A model generated the notes under the pieces. It did not search any database and was not told the DNA's origin. It saw only the letters and a program-made list of their open reading frames with translations. The position numbers and the translations under genes are program-made. Positions 6,847 to 14,174 of a stretch of 14,816 nt of DNA are shown piece after piece. Source of the stretch: Legionellaceae bacterium (GTDB taxonomy: Bacteria > Pseudomonadota > Gammaproteobacteria > Legionellales > Legionellaceae); the NCBI GenBank assembly GCA_947505025.1, contig CANNIJ010000032.1:1-14816 (forward strand), read 5' to 3'. The stretch's first letter is position 1. Each line of letters starts with the position of its first letter.

Positions 6847-7324
6847 GTTAACGGTCGATCAGATGCATGCACTGTCTAAGTTGCGTGATATACACACCCA
6901 GCCCTGGACCAATTTACTGGCCATATTATTAATCGTCCTTGGATTATTCATGTTATGTATGATCTATAGATACGTTTATTTTTCTCAGAGAAACACAGCA
7001 CGTCGTGCAGGCTTATTACTATTAAATCGAATAGATACCCTGAGTCCTAATGAGCAAAGCGCATGCGTGGTGGATATTTTAAAGCGGGTTGCCTTGGCGT
7101 ATTATCCGCGAGTGCAAGTTGCTGGATTACATGGTGAAGCATGGTTAGATTTTTTAAAATCCAGTGCAAAAAATGTGGATTTTTTTTGTATACGTGATCT
7201 GTTGTTGGTACTACCTTATCAACAGTCTGTAGAAACACAAGTTGTAGATCAGTCAGACTTGCAACTATTATGTGTATATGCAAAAAAATGGATTAAACAG
7301 CAAAAGGCGGTCAAATGCAGATGA
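6839..7324 (+). CDS. DUF4381 domain membrane protein of the MoxR cluster
   Basis: This 161-residue protein has one membrane helix at about 24-47 followed by a cytoplasmic domain. The N-terminal LRDIH (15-19) and the later GLHGEAWLDFL (96-106) are the marks I associate with DUF4381. This family sits between DUF58 and the VWA genes in gammaproteobacterial MoxR operons and presumably anchors the complex to the membrane; its mechanism is unknown. It overlaps the DUF58 gene by eight bases. Its TGA overlaps an ATG of nnrD in the classic ATGA arrangement. In most genomes a VWA-domain BatA/BatB-type gene would follow here, but none does. Confidence 0.82.
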   Translation: MVKLTVDQMHALSKLRDIHTQPWTNLLAILLIVLGLFMLCMIYRYVYFSQRNTARRAGLLLLNRIDTLSPNEQSACVVDILKRVALAYYPRVQVAGLHGEAWLDFLKSSAKNVDFFCIRDLLLVLPYQQSVETQVVDQSDLQLLCVYAKKWIKQQKAVKCR

Positions 7325-8160
7325 ATGTACATGCATTAACCATGGGCCAAATCAGCAATTGGTTTAAGCCGCGTCCGAAAAATGCAAATAAAGGTGACTT
7401 TGGCCACGTGTTGGTAATTGGTGGTGATTATGGCATGCCGGGGGCGGTACGAATAGCAGCAGAGGCGGCTGCTCGCACTGGAGCTGGTTTGGTAACTGTA
7501 ATCACGCGCCCAGAGCATGTGGCCAGCACAGTTAGTATGCGGCCAGAGATTTTATGTTATGGCGTAGATGATATTAGTTTATTCTCAGAGTTAGTTGATC
7601 GTGCGACAGTGATTGTGCTTGGACCAGGTTTAGGCCACTCAGATTGGTCTAAACAATTTATTGAGCCTGTGCTTAATTGTAAGCAGCCGTTGTTAGTGGA
7701 TGCTGATGGTTTAAATTTGCTTGCATCGATGGGTTTGGCTCAGAGTGCTCGAGAAAACTGGATCTTGACTCCACATCCTGGAGAAGCTGCGCGTTTGCTG
7801 GGGTTAACTGTGAATGAGATTCAATCAGATCGTCCGCGTGCTTGTTTAGCTTTGCGCAAACGTTACGGTGGGGTTATTGTGTTAAAAGGTCAGCACACGC
7901 TAGTTGCGGCAAAAGATTCGCTTTTGGTATATTGTCCGGCAGGTAATCCGGGAATGGCAAGCGCAGGCATGGGTGATTTGCTCAGCGGTATGATTGCTGG
8001 GTTGCTCGCCCAGGGGCTAACATTAGCACATGCAGCTCAAGCTGGAGTTATGCTACATGCCACGGCGGGTGATCGCGCAGCTCAACAGCACTCCCAGATT
8101 GGTTTATTAGCCAGTGATTTATTGTTAGAGCTGCCGGCATTACTTAATGAGTTAGTCTAA
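7321..8160 (+). CDS. nnrD: ADP-dependent NAD(P)H-hydrate dehydratase
   Basis: NnrD repairs damaged cofactors by dehydrating S-NADHX or S-NADPHX back to NAD(P)H, using ADP as the driving nucleotide. The ribokinase-like fold shows KGDFGHVLVIGG (26-37 counted from the ATG at 7315), LGPGLG (102-107), DADGLN (129-134), LTPHPGE (151-157), LKGQHT (190-195) and the anion-hole/catalytic block GNPGMASAGMGDLLSG (210-225, D221). The protein corresponds to the C-terminal half of E. coli YjeF. The N-terminal epimerase (NnrE) domain is absent, so an epimerase must be encoded elsewhere. I prefer the ATG at 7321 because it forms an ATGA overlap with the upstream stop. The ATG at 7315 is the alternative and would add two residues. 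The conserved KGDFG block lies well downstream of either start. Its presence at the end of a MoxR cluster looks like simple operon sharing. Confidence 0.93.
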   Translation: MNVHALTMGQISNWFKPRPKNANKGDFGHVLVIGGDYGMPGAVRIAAEAAARTGAGLVTVITRPEHVASTVSMRPEILCYGVDDISLFSELVDRATVIVLGPGLGHSDWSKQFIEPVLNCKQPLLVDADGLNLLASMGLAQSARENWILTPHPGEAARLLGLTVNEIQSDRPRACLALRKRYGGVIVLKGQHTLVAAKDSLLVYCPAGNPGMASAGMGDLLSGMIAGLLAQGLTLAHAAQAGVMLHATAGDRAAQQHSQIGLLASDLLLELPALLNELV

Positions 8161-8232
8161 CCCAAATTATGCTTCTATTGGGGTCATGTGTTGCAATAAG
8201 ATGCTCTTGTGAGAGTATATTGAACTCATGTT

Positions 8233-8274
8233 TGCACTGCTTTGCAAGTTTTATTGCAAGTAGCAGGCAGTGCA
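8233..8274. repeat. Long nested inverted repeat upstream of the oxidase operon
   Basis: Outer arms TGCACTGC (8233-8240) and GCAGTGCA (8267-8274) are perfectly complementary. Inside them, TTGCAA occurs twice (8242-8247 and 8254-8259) and pairs with itself as an inner stem. No U tract follows on either strand, so this is not an intrinsic terminator. It spans the -35 and spacer of the promoter at 8254-8281. A regulator site is plausible. Confidence 0.75.
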
Positions 8275-8281
8275 GTATAAA
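8254..8281 (+). promoter_or_regulatory. Probable promoter of the cytochrome oxidase operon
   Basis: TTGCAA (8254-8259) and TATAAA (8276-8281) are 16 bases apart. Initiation near 8288 would leave a leader of about 34 bases before the GTG start. The rest of the gap 8161-8321 holds only a weak CCCAA/TTGGG stem (8161-8182) after nnrD, with no U tract. Confidence 0.55.
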
Positions 8282-8321
8282 ATCCATGTTTATAACTGTT
8301 TAAATAATAAAAGGAGAGGGT

Positions 8322-9839
8322 GTGGGTGCTTTTTTGAGGCATAAGCTGATAGCAGCACTGATTGCATGCGCCTCTTTGTCAGCGTATGCATTAGAGGTTG
8401 AACAGGGTTATTATCCTGCATACCCGCCGACCAAATCGACTGATAGTTCACGTGCACAACTAATTAGCCACGGTGAGTATGTGGCTAAAATGGGCAACTG
8501 TATCAGCTGTCATACTAACGTAAAGGCCGGAACCCCTGCATACGCTGGAGGTCTTCCCATAGAGACTCCATTCGGAACTTTTTATAGTCCAAACATTACT
8601 CCAGATAAAAAAACTGGCATTGGCTCATGGACCTTGCAGGATTTTACTCGTGCCATGAGAGAAGGCCTCTCACCATCTGGTGAAAATTATTTTCCAGTGT
8701 TCCCATTTGCTTACTTTGCAAATATTACAGACGATGATATACGTGCGTTATATGAATATTTTATGAGCTTGACGGCGGTTGAACAACAAAATAAAACTTT
8801 GCCATTCCCGTTTAATATTCCGGGCGCTAGATTATCATTATGGGGCTGGAAATTATTGTTTTTTTACCCCAACCAAGCTTTAGAAAAAGATCCAAAACAA
8901 TCCGATGAATGGAATCGCGGGCATTATCTGGTTGATAGCTTAGGCCATTGCAGCATGTGTCATACACCACTAAATGCACTGGGTTCACCAGTGGCCCGTC
9001 ATTATCTAACCGGTACATTTATAGATGGTTATTGGGCGCCTAATATTACATCTAAAGGATTAGAGTCTGCAACTTCAGAAGAAGTTACGGAGGTTTTTTC
9101 ACACGGAATATTAATTAATAACGCTGGACCTGTGGCTGGACCAATGTCTGAGGTAACTTACAACAGCTTAAGGTATCTAACTAAACAAGATCAGCTGTCG
9201 ATTGCTGTATATTTAAAAACAGTTGTGAGCCAAGATCGCCTGGCGATTGCTGCAGATAATAATGCGCCAAGTTTGACGCGTGGTGCCGTCGTTTACCGTG
9301 CCGTGTGCACCACGTGCCATCAAGATGGTCAAATGGGAGCGCCAAGAATTGGTGATGGTGCAAACTTGACTGCTCGAATGAAAGACAGAGGTTTGGCCGG
9401 CCTGTACCATAATGTCGTTGCTGGATATAATAGCATGCCATATAAAGGCGCATGTGTTACCTGCTCGGTTCAGGATATAGAAAGTGCGGTTGATTACTTG
9501 CTAAATGCTTCGTTGACACGCTCTCAGATTTTAGATTTAAAAAATCATAGCGTGAAAAAATCTCCAGTCGATGGTGAGAGAATTTACACAGAGAAGTGTA
9601 GTGTATGTCATAGCAATGGTCATATAGGTGCGCCAATAGTTGGGGACGTAGCGCAATGGAAACCATTAATTGCGCAAAACATTGATGTTTTGGTTGAGAA
9701 CACAGTGAATGGTTCCAAGCATCCATCTAAAGCTGCATGCAATAAATGCAGCACGGGTGATGTGATCGCTGCTATCAAATATATGGTAGAGCATTCAAAA
9801 CCAGCGTCCAATACAATTGAAAATTACTCTTTGTGGTAG
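8322..9839 (+). CDS. Secreted tetraheme cytochrome c (diheme plus two c5-like domains)
   Basis: This 505-residue protein should carry four covalent hemes and pass electrons in the periplasm to the oxidase encoded next. A signal peptide ends near residue 24 (ALIACASLSAYA-LEV). Heme sites are CISCH (60-64), CSMCH (210-214), CTTCH (329-333) and CSVCH (426-430). The first two domains resemble the cytochrome subunits of membrane alcohol/gluconate dehydrogenases, with M112 and M275 as likely axial ligands. Domains three and four resemble cytochrome c5, including its extra cysteine pair (C378/C381, C473/C476). M372 is the expected ligand for heme three. The equivalent residue in domain four is H467, suggesting bis-His ligation. 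The start is GTG, set by AAGGAG at 8311-8316. It begins the oxidase operon, eight bases before coxB when the ATG at 9848 is used. The fusion may replace separate cytochromes c4/c5. Confidence 0.9.
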   Translation: MGAFLRHKLIAALIACASLSAYALEVEQGYYPAYPPTKSTDSSRAQLISHGEYVAKMGNCISCHTNVKAGTPAYAGGLPIETPFGTFYSPNITPDKKTGIGSWTLQDFTRAMREGLSPSGENYFPVFPFAYFANITDDDIRALYEYFMSLTAVEQQNKTLPFPFNIPGARLSLWGWKLLFFYPNQALEKDPKQSDEWNRGHYLVDSLGHCSMCHTPLNALGSPVARHYLTGTFIDGYWAPNITSKGLESATSEEVTEVFSHGILINNAGPVAGPMSEVTYNSLRYLTKQDQLSIAVYLKTVVSQDRLAIAADNNAPSLTRGAVVYRAVCTTCHQDGQMGAPRIGDGANLTARMKDRGLAGLYHNVVAGYNSMPYKGACVTCSVQDIESAVDYLLNASLTRSQILDLKNHSVKKSPVDGERIYTEKCSVCHSNGHIGAPIVGDVAQWKPLIAQNIDVLVENTVNGSKHPSKAACNKCSTGDVIAAIKYMVEHSKPASNTIENYSLW

Positions 9840-9847
9840 GTGAATGC

Positions 9848-11056
9848 ATGCGAATTAGATTTAAGTTGCTCCATCCAGGCTGGTTACATCTCCTGGCGTT
9901 GTTTTGTTCTGGGCTAATAATTAATCCAGCATTTGCTGGAGCTGATTATTGGCAAATGAATATGTATAAGGGAGTAACCCCCATCAGTCACGCGATTTAT
10001 GATTTACATATGATCGCGATAGCTGTGTGCGGAGCCATAGGTTTAGTGGTATTTGGAGTCATGTTTTATGCTTTGATTTATCATCGTAAATCTAAAGGAT
10101 ATACCGCTGCAACATTCCATACCAATACACGTTTAGAATTTATATGGACGATTTTACCGTTTCTAATATTAGTTGGTTTGGCATTTCCTGCGACAAAAAC
10201 ACTAATCAAAATGGACGACAGCAGCCAAGCCGACGTTACGATTAAAGTTGTAGGTTATCAGTGGAAATGGCAGTATCAATACCTGGATCAAGGTTTAAGT
10301 TTTTTCAGCCAGCTCTCTACACCGTATACTCAAATTCGGAATGAAATACCCAAAGGACAGTGGTATCTATTAGAAGTTGATCGACCCTTAGTTGTTCCAG
10401 TGAATAAGAAAATACGTTTTCTTGTGACATCAAACGATGTTGTGCATTCATGGTGGGTACCTGAGTTAGGAATTAAACGTGATGCGATACCTGGTTTTAT
10501 GCATGAAGCCTGGGCACGCATTCAACATCCAGGTACTTATAGAGGACAATGCGCAGAGTTGTGTGGGATAAATCATGGATTCATGCCTATAGTAGTGCGC
10601 GCAGTGAGTCAGGAAAAATTTAATGCATGGGTGGAGGCCGAAGCATTGGCTGAGGCTAAAAATACTGATTCTGCTGCCAGCAGGACCATGAGTCGAACTG
10701 AGTTGATGACAATGGGCAAGGCCAGATACGACGCTGTTTGCTCCGCATGCCATCAACAAAATGGCCGTGGGATTCCGCCGATGTTTCCTGCCTTAAAAGG
10801 CAGCTCAATTGCCGTTGGGCGCCCGATTGAACGTCATATAAGTTTGATATTAAATGGCGTGCCAGGAACCGCAATGCAATCATATAAAGATTCATTAACC
10901 AATGAAGAGATAGCTGCGGTCATTACTTATGAACGTAATGCCTGGGAGAATAACACTAATGATGATGTGCAGCCTGCAGATATTATTGCTGTGCGTAATT
11001 CGCAGATCATTGTGCCTAAAATGGTTAAAAAAGCTCAAGCAGGAGGATTACAATGA
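9848..11056 (+). CDS. coxB: Cytochrome c oxidase subunit II with fused cytochrome c domain (caa3 type)
   Basis: Subunit II accepts electrons and passes them through CuA to subunit I. Counted from the ATG at 9848, there is a signal peptide to about residue 31 (INPAFA-GAD) and two membrane helices (about 54-78 and 97-115). The CuA ligands are H200, C235, E237, C239, H243 and M246 in the SNDVVHSWW and QCAELCGINHGFM blocks. YQWKWQYQY (137-145) is the conserved aromatic entry path. A C-terminal cytochrome c domain follows, with CSACH (298-302) and likely axial M343, making this a caa3-type enzyme. A GTG at 9833 would extend it by five residues and overlap the upstream stop. The ATG has AGGTGA just upstream and leaves the signal peptide intact. 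It overlaps coxA by four bases (ATGA). Confidence 0.96.
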   Translation: MRIRFKLLHPGWLHLLALFCSGLIINPAFAGADYWQMNMYKGVTPISHAIYDLHMIAIAVCGAIGLVVFGVMFYALIYHRKSKGYTAATFHTNTRLEFIWTILPFLILVGLAFPATKTLIKMDDSSQADVTIKVVGYQWKWQYQYLDQGLSFFSQLSTPYTQIRNEIPKGQWYLLEVDRPLVVPVNKKIRFLVTSNDVVHSWWVPELGIKRDAIPGFMHEAWARIQHPGTYRGQCAELCGINHGFMPIVVRAVSQEKFNAWVEAEALAEAKNTDSAASRTMSRTELMTMGKARYDAVCSACHQQNGRGIPPMFPALKGSSIAVGRPIERHISLILNGVPGTAMQSYKDSLTNEEIAAVITYERNAWENNTNDDVQPADIIAVRNSQIIVPKMVKKAQAGGLQ

Positions 11057-12672
11057 GTCACACGTTGACCCATGAAGTAGATCATGCGCACGGTCCAGAA
11101 CAAGGTCGAGGTGTGATTGGTTTTATGAAACGTTGGTTATTCACGACCAATCATAAAGACATTGGCACTTTATACATGTTTTTAGCTATGTTTAGTTTTT
11201 TTGTTGCAGGTGGCATGGCTTTATTGATTCGTTTAGAGTTATGGCAGCCAGGGGCGAGGTTTATTGATCCTAATTTCTATAATCAAATGACAACCATGCA
11301 TGGATTAATCATGCTGTTTGGCGTTGTTATGCCAGCTTTTACCGGAATGGCGAATTGGCAAATTCCGTTGATGATTGGTGCACCAGATATGGCGTTACCA
11401 CGCTTGAATAATTGGAGTTTTTGGCTGTTACCATTTGCTTTTTGTTTATTAGGTTCGACGATGTTTCACAGTGGGGGCGGGCCTAACTTTGGTTGGACCA
11501 TGTACGCACCATTGTCGACTAAATACGCACCGCCAAGCACTGATTTTATGATTTTTGCAGTGCATATGATGGGTATATCATCAATTTTGGCCTCGATTAA
11601 TATTATTGCTACGATATTTAATTTACGTGCTCCGGGCATGACATGGATGAAAATGCCTATGTTTGTCTGGACTTGGTTAATCACAGCCTTTTTATTAATT
11701 GCAATCATGCCGGTACTTGCTGGGTGTGTAACGATGATGTTAGCCGATCGTCATTTTGGCACTAGTTTTTTTGAGGCTGCCGGTGGGGGCGATCCTGTTT
11801 TATTCCAACATATTTTTTGGTTTTTTGGTCATCCAGAGGTATATGTATTGGTGCTACCAGCTTTTGGGGTGATTTCAGAAATCATACCAACATTTAGCCG
11901 TAAGCCTTTGTTTGGTTATCAGTTTATGGTTTATGCGGTGATTATTATTGCTGTATTATCTTTTGTGGTATGGGTGCACCATATGTTTACAACAGGTGTC
12001 CCTTTGGGTGCTGAATTGTTTTTCATGTACAGTACAATGTTGATCTCGGTGCCCACAGGGATTAAAGTTTTTAACTGGGTGGGTACTATGTACAAAGGCT
12101 CGATGACCTTTGAGACCCCAATGTTGTTTGCAGTTGCCTTTGTTCTGTTATTTACTATAGGCGGATTTACTGGCCTGATGCTATCTTTAGTGCCAGCAGA
12201 CTATCAATATCAAGACACATATTTTGTGGTTGGGCATTTTCACTATGTGTTAGTTCCGGGTGTGATATTTGCGCTTATGGGGGCAACGTATTATTGGCTG
12301 CCTAAATGGACTGGCCATTGGTATAATGAAACACTGGGTAAATGGCATTTTTGGTTGAGCGTGATTGCCGTTAACGTTACATTTTTCCCCATGCATTTTT
12401 TAGGTCTTGCGGGCATGCCGCGTCGAGTGCCAGATTATGCGTTGCAGTTTACTAATTTTAATATTGTGGTTTCTGTAGGGGCATTTGTATTCGGGTTTTC
12501 ACAGCTCCTGTTTTTATATAATGTGATTAAAACAGTCCGTGGCGGACGTGCAGCGTCGGCACAAGTCTGGGAAGGTGCACGCGGTTTGGAATGGACTTTG
12601 TCCTCACCGCCACCATATCACTCATTTACGATTCCGCCGGTGATTATTGATGATCCATTGAGGCATGGCTGA
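11053..12672 (+). CDS. coxA: Cytochrome c oxidase subunit I
   Basis: The catalytic subunit reduces O2 to water and pumps protons. The 539 residues contain the usual helices. Heme a ligands are H83 (TMHGLIM) and H397. The heme a3 ligand is H395 (GHFHYVL). CuB ligands are H260, H309 and H310. GHPEVY (259-264) holds E262 and the cross-linked Y264. The D-channel entrance (APDMALPRLNN, D112) and K338 of the K-channel (PTGIKVFNW) are present, so this is an A1-type heme-copper oxidase. All key residues are intact. It overlaps coxB by four bases and its stop overlaps the ctaG start by one (TGATG), so translation is probably coupled throughout. Confidence 0.98.
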   Translation: MSHTLTHEVDHAHGPEQGRGVIGFMKRWLFTTNHKDIGTLYMFLAMFSFFVAGGMALLIRLELWQPGARFIDPNFYNQMTTMHGLIMLFGVVMPAFTGMANWQIPLMIGAPDMALPRLNNWSFWLLPFAFCLLGSTMFHSGGGPNFGWTMYAPLSTKYAPPSTDFMIFAVHMMGISSILASINIIATIFNLRAPGMTWMKMPMFVWTWLITAFLLIAIMPVLAGCVTMMLADRHFGTSFFEAAGGGDPVLFQHIFWFFGHPEVYVLVLPAFGVISEIIPTFSRKPLFGYQFMVYAVIIIAVLSFVVWVHHMFTTGVPLGAELFFMYSTMLISVPTGIKVFNWVGTMYKGSMTFETPMLFAVAFVLLFTIGGFTGLMLSLVPADYQYQDTYFVVGHFHYVLVPGVIFALMGATYYWLPKWTGHWYNETLGKWHFWLSVIAVNVTFFPMHFLGLAGMPRRVPDYALQFTNFNIVVSVGAFVFGFSQLLFLYNVIKTVRGGRAASAQVWEGARGLEWTLSSPPPYHSFTIPPVIIDDPLRHG

Positions 12673-13202
12673 TGCAGAAACCATCTGTACGCCTGTTAGT
12701 TATTCTGACGGCCATTGTCTTGGGGATGTTTGCTTTTGGTTTTGCCTTGGTGCCGATCTATAATAGTTTATGTAAAACTTTAGGTATCAATGGAAAAACC
12801 AATCCAGCAGCGGTAGCTTACGATGAAAAAACCTCAAAAGTAGCCAAGAATCGCAGCGTGTTAGTCCAGTTTATTGCGACTAATCATCAAGGGGTGCCGT
12901 GGGCGTTTTATCCACGAACAACTCACTTGAAGATTCATCCTGGGCAAATGGCTAAACTTGCTTTTTACGCGGAAAATAAAACCGATCACCGTATGACTGT
13001 GCAGGCAATTCCCAGTGTAACCCCAGGAATTGCAGCAAAATATTTGAAAAAAACTGAGTGTTTTTGCTTTACTCAGCAGACATTAAATGGTCATGAGGCC
13101 ATGGAAATGCCACTAATGTTTCACTTAGACATTGATTTACCTGAAAGCGTACACACAATCACTTTGGCGTACACTTTATTTGACGTAACTGATCGACACT
13201 AG
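12672..13202 (+). CDS. ctaG: Cytochrome c oxidase assembly protein CtaG/Cox11
   Basis: CtaG delivers copper to the CuB site of subunit I. The 176 residues have one N-terminal membrane helix (about 7-29) and a periplasmic domain. The copper-binding CFCF motif is at 130-133, and C34 in the juxtamembrane NSLCKTLG block is the third conserved cysteine. TPGIAAKYLKKTECFCF is typical of the family. It starts within the coxA stop (TGATG) and ends nine bases before coxC, whose ribosome site AGGAG begins inside this stop codon. Placement between coxA and coxC is the common gammaproteobacterial order. Confidence 0.96.
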   Translation: MQKPSVRLLVILTAIVLGMFAFGFALVPIYNSLCKTLGINGKTNPAAVAYDEKTSKVAKNRSVLVQFIATNHQGVPWAFYPRTTHLKIHPGQMAKLAFYAENKTDHRMTVQAIPSVTPGIAAKYLKKTECFCFTQQTLNGHEAMEMPLMFHLDIDLPESVHTITLAYTLFDVTDRH

Positions 13203-13211
13203 GAGATTACC

Positions 13212-14081
13212 ATGAGCGGGCATGGCGCATATTACGTACCAAAACCTAGCCACTGGCCTTTGGTCGCGTGCATTGGATTAACGATACTTTTGGTTGGGGC
13301 GGCCTCTTGGTTGCACCATGATTGGTACGGTCCTTATGTGTTGGTTTTAGGCCTGGCATGCTTGTTTTTTATGATGTTTGGCTGGTTTGGTCAATTAATT
13401 TATGAAAATCAAAAAGGTGTATTTGATCTGCAGGTTGATCGTTCATTTCGCTTGGGTATGGCGTGGTTTATTTTTTCTGAAGTATGCTTTTTCGGTGCAT
13501 TTTTTGGAGCACTGTTTGCTGCCAGGTGCTTGATTTTGCCAGAATTAAGTGGATTGACTAGACCGATCACACATATAACGTTGTGGCCAGATTTTAACTC
13601 GACATGGCCTGTGCTCAAGAATCCAAATAATATGACATTTGTTGGCGCGTACCAATCGATGGGCGCATGGGGCTTGGCCGCCATTAACACTGCTGTTTTA
13701 TTAACTTCTAGCGTGACAGTAACTTGGGCTCATTGGGCTTTAAGATTGAATAAACGGGTCCAATTGAACGTAGGCTTGGCCGTAACTGTAGCTCTGGGGA
13801 TTTTCTTTTTATATTTACAAGCACATGAATATTATGATGCGTACACCGAAATGAATTTAACCTTAGATGCAGGGATTTACGGCACAACATTTTTCATGCT
13901 CACCGGATTCCATGGACTTCATGTAACCATAGGCACCTTAATGCTATGTGTGATGTTAGCTCGCGTATTACGTGGCCACTTTACTCCTGAGCGGCATTTT
14001 GCCTTTGAGGCTGTGGCTTGGTATTGGCATTTTGTAGATGTTGTGTGGTTATTCTTGTTTGTGTTTGTATATTGGTTGTAG
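13212..14081 (+). CDS. coxC: Cytochrome c oxidase subunit III
   Basis: Subunit III stabilises the oxidase core and supports proton uptake; it carries no redox centre. The 289 residues give seven membrane helices, roughly at 17-34, 42-63, 83-106, 151-175, 188-204, 225-250 and 266-287. Family signatures seen are WFIFSEVCFFGAFF with E90, AHEY (204-207), GFHGLHVTIG (232-241) and YWHFVDVVWL (271-280). The ribosome site AGGAG (13201-13205) is six bases before the ATG. It is the last gene of the visible oxidase operon. The usual followers (SURF1, ctaA, ctaB) are absent, and an unrelated gene follows after about 90 bases. Confidence 0.97.
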   Translation: MSGHGAYYVPKPSHWPLVACIGLTILLVGAASWLHHDWYGPYVLVLGLACLFFMMFGWFGQLIYENQKGVFDLQVDRSFRLGMAWFIFSEVCFFGAFFGALFAARCLILPELSGLTRPITHITLWPDFNSTWPVLKNPNNMTFVGAYQSMGAWGLAAINTAVLLTSSVTVTWAHWALRLNKRVQLNVGLAVTVALGIFFLYLQAHEYYDAYTEMNLTLDAGIYGTTFFMLTGFHGLHVTIGTLMLCVMLARVLRGHFTPERHFAFEAVAWYWHFVDVVWLFLFVFVYWL

Positions 14082-14132
14082 GGCAATAATTGATTGATTT
14101 TACCTGAGGCAATCGACGGCGTAATTTATCGC

Positions 14133-14138
14133 TATAAT
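14133..14138 (+). promoter_or_regulatory. Possible -10 element before the last gene
   Basis: A perfect TATAAT lies 36 bases before the start codon at 14175, in the AT-rich gap after coxC. No acceptable -35 sits at 16-18 bases, so it may be a weak or activator-dependent promoter. Confidence 0.35.
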
Positions 14139-14174
14139 ATTAATAAGAATATCTATATATTAGAGCAATTCATT

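Noticed and set aside
8161..8182. CCCAA/TTGGG stem after nnrD as a terminator
   Set aside because: The stem is only five base pairs with a 12-base loop, and no U tract follows.
9181..9453. 90-codon minus-strand ORF
   Set aside because: It lies entirely inside the tetraheme cytochrome gene, whose heme motifs prove the plus-strand frame.
14090..14116. TTGATTG/CAATCGA inverted repeat after coxC as a terminator
   Set aside because: The stem is weak with a G-U pair, the loop is large and there is no U run.
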